Shown here: piece by piece, positions 10,093 to 22,397 of the stretch
Numbering within the stretch: the first letter of the stretch is position 1
Layout: every line of letters begins with the position of its first letter
Assembly: GCA_025232375.1 (NCBI GenBank)
Contig: CP060419.1
Location: forward strand, 1,921,001 to 1,985,000
Direction of reading: 5' to 3'
DNA: 64,000 nt
DNA from: Pseudoxanthomonas sp. NC8
GTDB taxonomy: Bacteria; Pseudomonadota; Gammaproteobacteria; Xanthomonadales; Xanthomonadaceae
Translations under genes and position numbers: made by a program
The notes under the pieces: generated by a model
The model's database searches: none
Seen by the model: only the letters and a program-made list of their open reading frames with translations
What the model was told of the DNA's origin: nothing

Positions 10093-11314
10093 AGTCCTGA
10101 GCACCACCGTTTCCCCGGCGATCGCCGCCGATCCGCTGCACGACCAGCCGCACCGGATCGTCGAGCGCGACGGCGTGCGCTACACCCTGCTGGGCACCGC
10201 CCACATCTCGCAGGCCAGCATCGATGCGGTGCGCGCGGCGATCGACAGCGGCGCCTACGACACGGTGGCCGTCGAACTGGATGCCGGCCGCCTGCAGGCG
10301 CTGACCGATCCGGACGCGCTGGCGCGCCTGGACATCATCAAGGTGCTGCGCGAAGGCAAGACCCACCTGTTCGCCGCCAACCTGGCGCTGGCCGCCTACC
10401 AGCGTCGCCTGGCCGAGCAGCTCGGCGTCGAACCCGGCGCCGAGCTGAAGGCCGCGGTCCAGGAAGCGCGCACGCGCGGTCTGCCGGTGCACCTGGTCGA
10501 TCGCGAAGTCGGCCTGACCTTCCGCCGCGCGATGCAGCGCCTGGGCTGGTGGGGCCGGGCCAAGACCGGCGCCGGCATCCTGCTGGCGATGGTCGGCGAC
10601 GAGGAGATCGGCGAGGACGACATCGAGAAGCTCAAGGGCGGCGACGTCCCGGAATCCAGCTTCGGCGAGTTCGCGGCGCACAGCCCGGCGCTGTACGAGA
10701 GCGTGATCGCCGAGCGCGACCGCTACATGGCGGCCAACCTGCGCGATGCCGGCAACGGCGCACGCGACGTGCTGGCCGTGGTCGGTGCCGGCCACCTTCC
10801 GGGCCTGGCGCGGCATCTGCAGGAGGACACGGTCGCCCCGCAGGCCGTGCGCGACGAACTCGAAGCGGTGACCGAACGCAAGAGCTTCCCGTGGTTCACC
10901 TGGCGCTGTCGGTGTTCCTGATCGGCGGCTTCGCGTGGGGGTTCTGGCAGGGCGGCCTGGACGTGGGCTCGGACCTGATCGTGCAGTGGGTGCTGGCCAC
11001 CGGCCTGCTGGGCGCGCTGGGTTGCGCGATCGCCGGCGGCCATCCGCTCAGTATCGTTGCTGCGTTCATCGCCTCGCCGCTGACCCCCTGCACCCGGCGC
11101 TGGCCTCGGGCACGATCAGCGGCCTGGTCGAAGCCACGCTGCGCAAGCCCACGTACGCCGACTTCATGGCCCTGCGTGACGACGTGCAGACGATCAAGGG
11201 CTGGTGGCGCAATGGCGTTGCCCGGGTGCTGCTCAATTTTTCCTGACCAGCCTGGGCACCGCCATCGGCGTGTGGACCGGCGGCCTGCGCATGCTCGGCC
11301 GCCTGGTCGGCTGA
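10082..11314 (+). CDS. TraB/PrgY family membrane protein, frameshifted
   Basis: TraB/GumN-like domain protein, about 410 residues, with the family signatures YTLLGTAHISQASIDAV at the N-terminus and LAVVGAGHLPGL near the middle. The C-terminal half is membrane-embedded (LALSVFLIGGFAWGFW, WVLATGLLGALGCAIAGG). In other bacteria members are linked to peptide pheromone inhibition; the role here is unknown. Breaks lie near 10905 (one base missing at a CCCTGG), 11085 (C run) and 11238 (T run). The start at 10082 overlaps the GNAT gene. Confidence 0.85.
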
Positions 11315-11377
11315 TCGCCCAGGCGTCAGTCCATCCGGATCGCCCGGCTCGGCTCACGCCGGCCGGGCAACTCTCCG

Positions 11378-14300
11378 TCACTCCACGTGCAATGCGGCCA
11401 CGGTCGCGGCACTGGCGCCCTTGCCATCGTCCTGCACGCCCCGGGCGCGACGCACGAGGCGGGCGGTACCGGTACGCAGGTCGTCCAGGATCGCGTAGAT
11501 CGTCGGCAGGAACAGCAGGCTGACCACGGTCGAGAACGCCAAGGCCACCGGCGATCGCACGCGCCATCGGGTAGTACGGCGGCATGCCGTCGACGGTCTT
11601 GGTGTTCAGGGCGATGGGAATCATCATGGGATCGCCGTGCCCATCGTCATCAGGATCGGCCGCAAGCGCTCGCGGCTACCCTCGACCAGCGCCTGGGTCC
11701 GCGGCATGCCGCGCCGGCGCAGGTTGTTGATGTGTTCGATCATCACGATGCCGTTGTTCACCACCACGCCCATCAGCACCAGGATGCCGATCACCGCCAT
11801 GATGTTCATCTCGGTGCCGGTCAGCCAGAACAGCCAGTAGACGCCGAAGACCGAGAACAGCACGCAGGACATGATCGCGGCCGGGAACAGCAGCGATTCG
11901 AACACCGCAGCCATGATCACGAACATCAGGATCAGGGCGATGAAGATGCTCCGCACCATCTGGTCCATGCCGTCGAAGTTGATGTTGAAGCCGCCGCCAT
12001 CGAAGGTGTAGCCATAGCCGGGCGGGAACTGCATGCCGTCCAGCGTCGTTTCGATCGACTTGCGCGCATCGTCCACCGCCACGCCTGGGCGATGCCGGCC
12101 TCCACGCGCAGCATGGTCTGCCGGTTCAGCCGCTGGATCGACGTGGCCGCGGGGTTCAGGCCGACCCGCACCATCGCCAGCAGCGGCACTTCGGTGCCAT
12201 CGGCCGTGCGCAACATGAACGTGGACAGGTCCTCCATGCCGTAGTCGTCCGAGCCGGCAAAGCGCACGTTGACCGGGATCTCCACGTCGTCGCGATGGAA
12301 GTCGCGCAGCGACGAACCGCGCAGGGCCATGCCCACGTACTGCGCCACCATCTGCGCGCTGAAGCCGTAGGCGGCGGCACGCTCCCGGTCGACCTGGACG
12401 GCCAGCTCGGTGTTCGCGTCGCCGGTGTCGATCCGCACGTCGCGCAGCTTGGGATTGCGCGCGCTGGGATCGGCACGACGTCGCCGGCAAGTTCCTCCAG
12501 GGTCTGGCTGGAATCGCCGATCAGGCTGAAGCGGATGCCTTCGCCGTCGCTGCCCATGCCACCGGGCCAGCCGATGCCGATCTTGGCCCGTGCCGATGCG
12601 GGCAGACCCTTGCGAACTTCTTCCTCGATCTTCTTGCTCTGTTCGCGGTCTTCGATGTCCAGGAACAGGCGGGTCTGGGCCCAGCCCTGTTCGCTGTAGC
12701 GGCTGTAGACCCGTTCGATGTGGAAATCCTTGCGGTGCGCGTTGACGAACTCCTCCACCCGCGCCACTTCCTTGCCCATCTGCTCCTTGGAATAGGCGCC
12801 GCGCCACTGGTAGAAGATGTTGATCTCGCCCGGATCGCTGTCGTCGCCGCCGCCCTGGGTATGCGTCATCGGCCACACGCTGGTAAGGGTGATGGCGAGG
12901 ATGCCGGCCACGCTCCAGCCGCGATGTTGGGGTCCAGCGCAATGCCTGCGCGTAACGCCGCTGCAACCCGCTGATGAACGGGGACTTCACCGCCGGCGGG
13001 GTTTTCATCCGCGCCGACAGCATCGGGATCAGGCTGACGGCGACCAGCCACGAGGCGAGCAGCGATACCGAAATGGTGACCGCCAGCTGGGTCAGGTAGA
13101 TGCTGATGATGTTCTTCTCGCCGAACATCATCGGCAGGAACACCACGCAGTGGCACAGCGTGCCCGCCGACAGGGCGATGGCCACGTGGCGGGTGCCGAC
13201 GATCGAGGCCAGCTCCGGGTTGCCGGGAAACTTCTCCCGCTCCTGTAGATGCTCTCCACCACCACCACCGCGTTGTCCACCAGCATGCCCACCGCCAGCA
13301 GCAGGCCCATCATCGAGATGATGTTCAGCGAGATGCCGGTGAAGTACATGAAGCCGAGCGTCATCACGAAGCAGATCGGGATGGCCATGCTGACCATCAG
13401 CGTCGACGGCCAGTGGCGCAGGAACGCGTACAGGACGATGACCGACAGCAGCAGGCCGATCGCGCCGGCTTCGGCCAGCGCCAGCAGCGAGCTGGTCACC
13501 CATGCCAGCGCTTTGGTCGTCGGTGATCTCGATGCCGACGCCACGCATGGCCGGGTCCTGCTCCAGCACCGCGATCTCTGCGCGTACCGCGCGCGAGAGG
13601 TCGACGAGGTTGGCCGAGCGCTCCTTGTAGATGTCCACGCCGACGCTGGGTTTGCCCTCCATCCGCCGCACGTAGTTCATCCGCTGCGGCTGCAGGCTGA
13701 CTTCGGCGATGTCGGACAGGCGCGTGCCGCGGTTGTTCACGGGCAGGTCGCGCAAGGCCTGCAGCTGTTGCAATTCTCCCTGCGGCTGCACCCGCAGGCG
13801 CCGGCCCGACTCGGTGATCTGCCCGGCAGAAACGGCGAAATTGGCCGTCTGCAGGCGCGGCACCAGCTCATTGAGGGCCACGCCGTGCGCACTGAGGCGG
13901 TCCTTGTCCAGCGCGATCAGGACTTCCTGCTTGGCCACGCCCTCGACCTCGACCCGGGCCACGCCCGGCAGCCGCTCGAGGCGCTGCTTGAGGCTGCGCT
14001 CGATCAGGTCCGCACGCGTGGTCAGGTCCACGTCGCTGGTCAGGCGCAGGCTGATCGCCTCGCGGTCGGAGGTCGTCCAGCGCTGCACGTAGTAGCGGCG
14101 GAAGTCGTCGGGCAACTGGTCGCGGACAGCGTCGATGCGTTCGCGCGCCTCGGATGCGGCCATCGCGATATCGCGGTTCCAGTCGCTGAACTCGACCTGG
14201 ATCTGCGCGCCATCGGCATTTGCCCGTGCGTTCATCGAACGGATCCCCGGCATCGTCGCAGGGCTTCCTCGACCGGACGCAGCACGTTGCGCTCGATCTC

Positions 14301-14471
14301 TTCCGGGGTGGAACCGGCGTACGGCAGGGCCACGAAGAAGAACGGGATGGTCGCTTCCGGCTCGGCCTCGAGCGGCAGTTTGAAGGCGGCGATCAGGCCG
14401 ATCGCCGCCATCGACACGAACAGCATGATCGTGGTGACCGGCCGGCGGATGGACAGTTCGGTGATGTTCAT
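11378..14471 (-). CDS. RND efflux permease (second subunit), frameshifted
   Basis: Inner-membrane proton-driven multidrug-type efflux pump of the AcrB/HAE1 superfamily, about 1030 residues. Start MNITELSIRRPVTTIMLFVS. The TM4 motif with charged residues is GLLLAVGMLVDNAVVVVESI, and the second half has VVNNGIVMIEHINNLRRRG. It begins five bases after the stop of the first permease gene, so the two are cotranscribed. At least eight frame breaks occur; those near 14258, 13512, 13245, 12470 and 11547 lie on CCWGG-derived sequence. Two different permeases with one adaptor suggest a heteromeric MdtBC-like pump. Confidence 0.9.
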
Positions 14472-14475
14472 CCGC

Positions 14476-17400
14476 TCAGCCCTTCAGTCCGTCGCCCAGC
14501 GGGCCGTCATCCAGCCGGTCGTGCTCGTGCGAAAGGACCTCGGCCACCTGATCGCTGGTGCGCCGCGCGCGGCGACCCCGTTCCCGGTAGAAGGCGTCCG
14601 CCTTGCGGTCCAGCAGGTCGTAGACCACCGGGATCACCCAGGGTCAGCAGCGTGGAGACCAGCAGGCCGCCGATCACGGTAACCGCCATCGGCGAACGCA
14701 CTTCGGCGCCTTCGCCGAAGGCCAGGGCCAATGGCAGGAAGCCGAACACCGCGCACAGCGTGGTCATCATGATCGGGCGCAGGCGCGACCGGGCACCGCC
14801 GACCAGCGCCTCGCGCTTGGCCACGCCCTGCTCGCGCAGCTGGTTGACCTTGTCGATCAGGATGATCGCGTTCTTCACCACCAGGCCGACCAGCAGGATC
14901 AGGCCGATGAACACCACCACCGACACCGGCGAACGCGACAGCAGCAACGCGGCCACCGCGCCGACCAGCGCCAGCGGGATGGTGAACAGGATGACGAACG
15001 GGTGCAGCAGCGACTCGAACTGCGAAGCCATCATAAGAGAGAATGGGAACACCGCCAGGCCGAAGGCGAACAGCAGCGAACGGATCGATTCGCCCAGCTC
15101 CAGCGCCTGGCCGCCGATGTGCATGCCGACCTCGGCGCCCAGCGGATGCTCGGCGACCATCTTCTCCACTTCGGTGATCGCGGTGCCCAGGTCGATGTCG
15201 CGCAGGTTGGCCGAGACGATCGCCACCCGGCGCTGGTCGGCACGATGGATCTCGCTGGGGCCGGTGGTGGCGACCACGTCGGCGACCGAACCCAGTTCCA
15301 CCGGCGCGCTGCCGTTCGGATTGACGATCAGGCGGCGGATGTCGTCCACCGAAGAGCGTTCCGACTCCCTCACCCGCACCAGCACGTCGATCTTGCGGTC
15401 GCGGAAGCTGTAGCGGGTCGCGACGTTGCCACGCACCTTGTTGACCACCGCATCGGCGATCTGGCGCGTGGTCAGGCCCAGCGCCGCGGCGCGATCCTGG
15501 TCGAACACGACCTGGATTTCCGGGAAGCCCTGTTCGACCGTGGACTTCACGTCGGCGTAGTGCGGGTTCTTGCGCAGCATGCCGGTAAGGCGGTTGCCAG
15601 CCACGCGGATCGCCTCGAGGTTGCTGCCCTCGATCTCGACCTCCAGCGGAGGCGACAGCGCGAACAGTTCCGGCCGGGCGAAATCGACCTGCGCGGCCGG
15701 GTAGTCCTTCATCGTCTGGCGCAGCTTCTCGGTCAGCTCGGACTCGCGCGAGGTGTCATCCATGACCACCGAAAGCTTGCCGATGTTCTCGCCGCTCTCG
15801 GTCGGGCTGGCGTCCAGGCGCGTGCCGGTACCGGACACGCCGTACAGCAGGCGCGCGCCGGTCTCGTCCGCATGCCGGCGCTGCACATCGCGGACCAGCG
15901 CGTCGGTCTGCGCCAGCGGCGTGCCGGGCGGCAGCTTGGCAGTCATTTCGAAGCGGTCCTGGGCCAGCTGCGGGATCAGGTCCACGCCAAGCATCGGCAC
16001 CGCCATGGGGTCAGCACGAAGGCCAGCGATGCGCCGCCCAGCACCAGCCGGGGCCGCGACAGCGCCGCAGGCAACGCACGCAGGTAGCCTGCCTCGGCAC
16101 GGCCGTAGGGCGCCATCGCCAGATCGCTGGCCTTGCGCATCACCGGGCCGATGACCGCGGCCATGCCACGGAAGATCCGCACCACGGTCCAGGCGGCGAA
16201 ATAGAAACCGTAGCGGATCACCACCCCGACGCCGCGGCCGGCGAGCGGCCGGCTTCTGCCAGCGCTTCTCCGGCTGCCAGTCTCCACGCGGCGCTTCGTC
16301 CGGGAATTCGAGCGGCGGCCGGCCCTTCAGCGAGCTGAGCATCGGGATCAGGGTCATCGACACCACCAGCGACACGGCGATGGCGATGGAGACGGTCAGC
16401 GCCTGGTCCCGGAACAGCTGTCCGGCGATGCCCTCGACGAACACCAGCGGCAGGAACACCGCGATCGTGGTCAGGGTCGAGGCGACCACCGCCATGGACA
16501 CCTCGCGGGTGCCCTCGATCGCCGCCTCGAGCACGCCCAGGCCGCGCTCGCGCGCCTTGGCGATCGATTCGAGGACCACGATCGAGTCGTCCACGACCAG
16601 GCCGGTGGCCAGCGCCATACCGCCGAGCGACATCACGTTGAGGCTCAGCCCGAGCTGGCCCATGAAGAAGAACGTGCTGATGATCGAGATCGGCAGCGAC
16701 AGCGAAATGACGAACGTGCTCCAGCCATCGCGCAGGAACAGGAAGATGATCAGCACCGACAGCAGGCCGCCGATCACCGCATCGAGCTTCACGTCGCTGA
16801 TGGCATGGCGGATGAAGACCGACTGGTCCTCGACCACGGTCATCTCGATGTCGGACGGCAGCTGCTCGCGGATGGTCTTCAGCTTCGCTTCCAGCGCGTC
16901 GGCGGTGGACACGGTGTTGGCGTCGCCTTCCTTGTAGACCGCCAGCTCCACGGCCTCGCGGCCGCCGCTGCGGATCACCGCCTCGCGCTCCTTGTAGCCC
17001 TGGCGTACCTCGGCCACGTCCTTCAGCCGCACCGGCGACGTCCCGCCGCCGCCGCTGTCACCACGCAGCGCGGCGATCACGTTCGGGTCGCGGCTGCCGA
17101 GGATGGCGGTCATCAGCTGCTGGTTGTTGCCGGTGGCCGACCCGCTGGCGCCACCGCCGGCGGTGGTCAGCAGCATCTCGCGCATCTGCTCGACCGTGGC
17201 GAACTGGTTCACGGTGCGCATAAGGTAGCGCTGCGCGCCCTCCTCCAGGCGGCCGCCGGACAGGTTCACGTTCTCCTGCTGCAGTCGCTGGATCACGCTG
17301 TCCAGCGAAAGGCCGAGCGCGGCCAGCTTACGCTGGTCGATATCGACCTGGACTTCGTCCTCCAGGCCACCACCGACCTTGACCGCGGCCACGCCGCTGA

Positions 17401-17957
17401 CCGGCTCGAGTTTGCGCTTGAGGTCGTCGTCGGCGTAGCGGCGCAGCTCCATCAGCCGGCGCACCGCGTCCGCGTCGTTGCCGCCCTCCTGCTTCGAGGA
17501 CAGCGCCAGGCGCAGGATCGGCTGGGTCGACGGGTTGAAGCGCAGCATCACCGGCGGCTTGGCGTCCAGCGGAAGCTGCAGCGTCTCCATCTTGTCGCGC
17601 ACGTCCAGCCCGGCCTGCTGCATATCCGTGCCTGGCATGAACCTCCGGGACCACGTCGCTCTGCCCGGTACGCGAGATCGAGCGGAGCTTGCGCAGCCCT
17701 TGACGATGCCGAGCGCTTCCTCGGCCGGTTGCGAGATCAGCGTCTCCACTTCCGCCGGTGCCGCACCTTCGTAGTCGGTGCGCACGGTCAAGGTGGGATA
17801 GCTCAGGTCGGGCAGCAGCTCGACCTTCAGGCTGGACAGCGAGATCAGGCCGAACAGCAAGGGTGAGCGTCATCATCGCGATGGTGACGCGGCGGTGCGT
17901 GGCGAACTCGATCAGGCCGGACCTGCCTCCGGAAGCGGACGGGTCGGGGGCGGTCAT
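14476..17957 (-). CDS. RND efflux permease (first subunit), frameshifted
   Basis: AcrB/HAE1-type efflux permease, about 1160 residues. Features in order are MLFGLISLSS near the N-terminus, the porter domain (DLSYPTLTVRTDYEGAAP), the TM4 motif MALATGLVVDDSIVVLESI, and the C-terminal IGLILLVGLVVKNAIILIDK. The ATG overlaps the adaptor stop (TGATG). Breaks near 17840, 17690, 17645, 16003 and 14641; 16003 reads CCATGGGG where one CCAGG-derived Leu codon is expected, and 14641 reads CCTGGG for CCTGG. The C-terminal tail ends at 14476 in the frame ending DDGPLGDGLKG. Confidence 0.9.
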
Positions 17958-19088
17958 CAGTTGGCCGCCTGCGCCGCCGGCGCCGGCGTGCTGGCCGGCT
18001 TGGACTTCTGCTCGTGGTCCAGCACCTGCACGGCGCTGCCTTCGCGCAGTGCGGCCTTGCCCGCGACCACCACCAGGTCGCCCGCCTTCAGGCCATCGCG
18101 CACTTCCACCCAGCCGGAGTCGTCATAGCCGAGCTTGAGCTCGGCACGCTGCGCCTTGCCGTCGCGGATCGCGAAGACCGCCGGCTCGCCGCCGTCCTCC
18201 AGCAGCGCCGCACGCGGCACCACCAGGGCGTCGGCACGCTGGTCGTAGTTGATGCTCAGGCGGCTGAACATGCCCGACTGCAACTCGCCGGCACCGGAGA
18301 AGGTGGCAACCACGCGAAAGGTGCCGGTACCGGTATCCACCACCGGCGAGACCCGGTCCACCTGCCCCTCGAACTTCTTGCCCGGCAGCGCGTCGGCGGA
18401 CAGGTCCACCCGCTGGCCCGGCTTGAGCTTGGCGATCTCGCGCTCGGGCACGTTGAGCGTGGCTTCCAGCCGGCTGGCGTCGACGATGCGGAAGATCGGC
18501 GAGTTGATCTGGACGAAGTTGCCCGGCTTGATCGAGCGCGAGGCGACCACGCCGGAGATCGGCGCGGTGACCGTCGTGTAGGACAGCTCCAGCGACGCCA
18601 TGTTGTACTGGGCGCGCGCGTTCTCCAGGTCGTAGCGCATCTGGTCGACTTCGCCGGCGCTGATCAGCTGCTGGGCGACCAGCTGCTGGGCGCGGCGGTA
18701 GTTGTTCTCCAGCTTGCGCAGCTGGGTATAGTATGGGCCACCGTCAGCCGCGCCCGGTCCGGATCCAGCCGCACCAGCGGCTGCCCGGCCTTGACCTGCT
18801 GCCCTTCCTGGACCAGCACCGCCAGCGCCACGCCGGAAGTCTTGGCGACCACCTGGGACTCGGCCAGCGGTTCCAGCGCCGCCGTGCCGGTGTAGCTGGC
18901 CGCGATCGGCCGGTTCGCGGCCTTGGCGACCTCCACCGGGACCGCCTCGACCTCCGGAGCCTTGGCCGCCGCCTCGCCGGGACCGCCTTCTCCCTTCTTG
19001 CAGGCAGTCAGGGTGGCGCCGAGAACGAGAGCGACCGCAGCGGCACGCAGTCCGGTACGCCAGGGGGAGGTACGGCGGGGGCCTTCAT
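17957..19088 (-). CDS. RND efflux periplasmic adaptor (membrane fusion protein), frameshifted
   Basis: Periplasmic adaptor linking RND permeases to an outer-membrane channel. An N-terminal lipoprotein signal (ALVLGATLTACKKG, lipobox LTAC), barrel-sandwich strands (EPLAESQVVAKTSGV, VQEGQQVKAGQPLVRLD), a coiled coil near RKLENNYRRAQQLVAQQ and the second lipoyl half (YTTVTAPISGVVASRSIKPG) are visible. Breaks lie near 19078 (C run) and 18735. It is first in an operon with two permeases; no outer-membrane factor gene is adjacent. An in-frame ATG 12 bases upstream is an alternative start. Confidence 0.9.
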
Positions 19089-19337
19089 GACGATATCCAT
19101 GTGTTCGAGAGAGCCGGGAGGAGGATGTGATCAGGTGTTGTATGCAAGTAGATCACCTCAACAGTGATCCGCCATGCGCCGAAGGTCATGGGTCCCACGA
19201 CGCTTGGACCGGCAGCATGGTTACAGGTTCCGGTCGCGTGAACGCGCACGCTATACTCACCCGGATTCGTGACGGGAGCCGCCTTGGTCGGCTTCCGGCA
19301 TGACCGTCCCCTATCGCGACCGACCCCGGACCACCGA

Positions 19338-19731
19338 ATGATGCGCCCGCTGCCGCTAGCCGCCTGCCTTGCCCCTGGTCTCCGCCCTTCCCTTCTCCAT
19401 CGCCGCCGGGACGACGCGCAGCAGCCGGCCGCACCCGCCGCCGCGCCAGCCGCCGAACCGGCCCCGACGCCCGCTGCACTGACCGGCAACCCGGAAACCG
19501 GTCGCCAGCTGGCCTACACCTGCCGGGGCTGCCATGGCATCACCGGCTACAAGAATGCCTACCCCAGCTACAAGGTGCCGATGATCGGCGGCCAGTCGGC
19601 CGAGTACCTGTCCCAGGCGCTGCACGAATACCGCGAGGGCAAGCGCAAGCACCCGACGATGCAGGCCCGGGCCCAGAGTTTTCGGATGGGACATCGCCGA
19701 CATCACCGCCTTCCTGTCCACCCTCAAGTAA
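19338..19731 (+). CDS. Cytochrome c (c553-like), frameshifted
   Basis: Small secreted class I cytochrome c. One haem site CRGCH lies in LAYTCRGCHGITGYKNAYPS and a distal Met is likely in KVPMIGGQSAEYL. The signal peptide is split by frame errors near 19370, where CCTTGCCCCTGG stands for CCCTGGCCCTGG, and the C-terminus (DIADITAFLSTLK) by errors near 19680. Start at tandem ATGs 19338/19341. The next cytochrome has the same layout, so the pair probably forms a periplasmic electron shuttle or arose by duplication. Confidence 0.85.
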
Positions 19732-19742
19732 GCAGCCGCCCC

Positions 19743-20183
19743 ATGCCGACAGCCGTGAACGCACCGCGTCTCGCCATCGCCCTGACCGTCGCCCTCCTCC
19801 TGGCGGCCTGCTCCGGACAGGAAACCGCCCCCGCCGCCGAAGGCGAAGCCCACGCCACCGAAAGCTCCTCGGCCGGCCTGCCCGATGGCCGCATCGCCGT
19901 CGGCGAGCAGCTGGCCAGCACCAAGGGCAAGGCGACCGGCCAGAGCTGCCTCGACTGCCATGGTCCGGAAGGCAATGCGCCGATCGATGCCTCCTATCCC
20001 AAGCTCGGCGGCCAGTACGCCGACTACATCGCCCATGCGCTGCAGCAGTACCGCAAGGGCGAGCGCCAGCATGCGCTGATGACCCCGCAGGCCGCCGCGC
20101 TGAGCGACCGGGACATCGCCGACCTGGCTGCATTCTTCGCGTCGCGTCCCACCCAGTTGCGCGACCTGCACGGCGTGGACTGA
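19743..20183 (+). CDS. Cytochrome c, lipoprotein-anchored
   Basis: 146 residues, intact. The N-terminus ALTVALLLAACSGQE has a lipobox LAAC, so it is probably membrane-tethered. The haem site is CLDCH in TGQSCLDCHGPEGNAP; the sequence YPKLGGQYADYIAHALQQYR mirrors the preceding cytochrome. Start MPTAVNAPRL lies 12 bases after the stop of the first cytochrome, so they form an operon that ends at a clear terminator. Likely role: electron transfer in the periplasm; the partner oxidase is not in this window. Confidence 0.88.
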   Translation: MPTAVNAPRLAIALTVALLLAACSGQETAPAAEGEAHATESSSAGLPDGRIAVGEQLASTKGKATGQSCLDCHGPEGNAPIDASYPKLGGQYADYIAHALQQYRKGERQHALMTPQAAALSDRDIADLAAFFASRPTQLRDLHGVD

Positions 20184-20214
20184 GCCGCGCCCCAGCCAGC
20201 CAGGATGTAGTGAA

Positions 20215-20247
20215 GGAAGGCCCGCGCAAGCGGGCCTTCCCTGTTTT
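20215..20247 (+). terminator. Rho-independent terminator after the cytochrome pair
   Basis: Perfect 11-bp stem GGAAGGCCCGC/GCGGGCCTTCC with a GCAA tetraloop (20215-20240), followed by CTGTTTTA. Confidence 0.8.
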
Positions 20248-20486
20248 ATGCGCTGGCGGTCGCCACGGCGGACCGCAGGGCACCCCGCTACCGGAGCCGA
20301 GATCCGCAGCCGAGCCGTTCCAGGAGGCGCCCGGAGACGCGGCGGCCGGCGTGCCACCGCCCGCGGCGCCGGACAGAGCGGACACCCTCGCGTTTGCCCA
20401 GCGGCTGGTGCCGCTGCCACCCGCGACGGCGCCCCGGTGGCGCCCACCCACCCACGCCCGCACCCCGCTCCCGGCACAATGCGGCC

Positions 20487-22371
20487 ATGGCCGCGCCTCC
20501 TCCCGCTCCACCCAAATCCCGCCGTGACCACGGCGCGCCGAGCCTGCGCGAGCGCTTCAACGCGATGCGCAACCTGCCGCCGTTCCTGCGCCAGATCTGG
20601 CAGACGAGCCCCGGCCTGACCCTGGCCAGCCTCGGCCTGCGCCTGCTGCGTGCGCTGATGCCGGTGGTGATCCTGTACATCGGCAAGCTGATCATCGACG
20701 AGGCGATCCGGGTGGTCGGCCTCGGCCTGCCGTTGGACGGCTTCGGCGACGCGCTGCGCGGCGGCCAGATCGACCACCTGCTGTGGCTGCTCGGCCTGGA
20801 GCTGGCCCTGGCGATCGCCTCCGATCTGCTCGGGCGGCTGGTGAACTATGCCGACGGCCTGCTCTCGGAGCTGTTCACCAACGCCAGCAGCGTGCGCCTG
20901 ATGGAACACGCCGCCACCCTGGACCTGGAGGACTTCGAGGATCCGGACCTGCAGGACAAGCTCGACCGCGCACGCCGGCTGACCATGAGCCGGATGAACC
21001 TGATGAGCCAGCTGTTCGGGTAAGGTGCAGGACGCGGTCACCGTCATCGCCTTCGCCGCCGGGCTGCTGGTCTATGCCCCGTGGCTGATCCTGCTGCTGG
21101 CGGTGGCGCTGGTCCCGGCCTTCGTCGGCGAGGCGCACTTCAACGCACTGGGCTACTCCCTCAACTACCAGTGGACGCCGGAGCGGCGCCAGCTCGAATA
21201 CCTGCGGCAGACCGGCGCCAGCGTGGAAACGGCCAAGGAGGTGAAGATCTTCAACCTCCACCGGTTCCTGATCGACCGCTACCGCACGCTGGCGCAGAAG
21301 TTTCTACCTGGCCAACCGCGCCCTCGCCCGCCGCCGCGCGCTGTGGGGCACGCTGCTGGGCGCGCTGGGCACGCTCGGCTACTACGTGGCCTACGCCTAC
21401 ATCGCCTGGCGCACCGTGCGCGGCGACTTCAGCATCGGCGACCTGACCTTTCTTGGCCGGGAGCTTCCGCCGCCTGCGCCAGTTGCTGGAAGGCCTGCTG
21501 GTCGGCTTCTCCCAGGTCGCCGGACAGGCGCTGTACCTGGACGACCTGTATTCGTTCTTCGAGATCGAGCCGGAAATCCATTCGAAACCCGATGCGATCG
21601 CGGTACCGCGGCCGATCGCCCGCGGTTTCGCGTTCGACAACGTCGGCTTCCGCTACCCGGACGCCGAGGCCTGGGCGCTGCGCGGGCTGTCGTTCGAGCT
21701 GCGCGCCGGCGAAGTGCTGGCCCCTGGTCGGCGAGAACGGCGCCGGCAAGACCACCCTGGTCAAGCTGCTGGCGCGACTGTATGAACCGGACGAAGGCCG
21801 GATCCTGCTCGACGGCCGCGACCTGCGCGATTACGACCTGGACGACCTGCGCGCCAACATCGGCGTCATCTTCCGGGACTTCGTCCGCTACCACCTCAGC
21901 GCCGGCGAGAACATCGGCGTGGGCCGGATCGAGGCGATGGACGATAAGGCGCGGATCCGCGAGGCGGCGCGCCGCGCGCTGGCCGACCAGGTCATCGAGG
22001 CGCTGCCGCAGGGCTATGCGCAGCTGGTCGGCCGCCGCTTCAAGACCGGCGTGGACCTGTCCGGCGGACAGTGGCAGAAGATCGCCATCGCCCGCGCCTA
22101 CATGCGGGAGGCGCAGGTGGTGATTCTCGACGAACCCACCGCCGCGCTGGACGCGCGCGCCGAGTTCGAGGTGTTCCAGCGTTTCAAGGAACTCTCGCAC
22201 CGGCGCACCGCGGTGCTGATCTCGCACCGCTTTTCCAGCGTGCGCATGGCCGACCGCATCCTGGTGCTGGCCGGTGGCCGGCTCGAGGCCAGCGGCACGC
22301 ACGCCGAACTGATGGCGCAGGGTGGCCGCTACGCCGAGTTGTTCGAGCTGCAGGCCGCCGGCTATCGTTGA
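20487..22371 (+). CDS. ABC transporter, fused permease-ATPase, frameshifted
   Basis: Half-size ABC exporter of about 628 residues. The membrane domain (LRLLRALMPVVILYIGKLII and LLVYAPWLILLLAVALVPA) precedes an ATPase with Walker A GENGAGKTT, signature LSGGQWQKIAIAR and Walker B VVILDEPTAALDA. Breaks: 21019 (GTAAGG for CCAGG, making a TAA stop inside LFGQVQDAV), 21303, 21455 (CTTGG for CCTGG) and 21722 (CCCCTGG for CCCTGG). The substrate is unknown; a role in lipid or peptide export would fit. Confidence 0.9.
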
Positions 22372-22397
22372 CCCTCTTTGATCCGCTACGGAGAACG

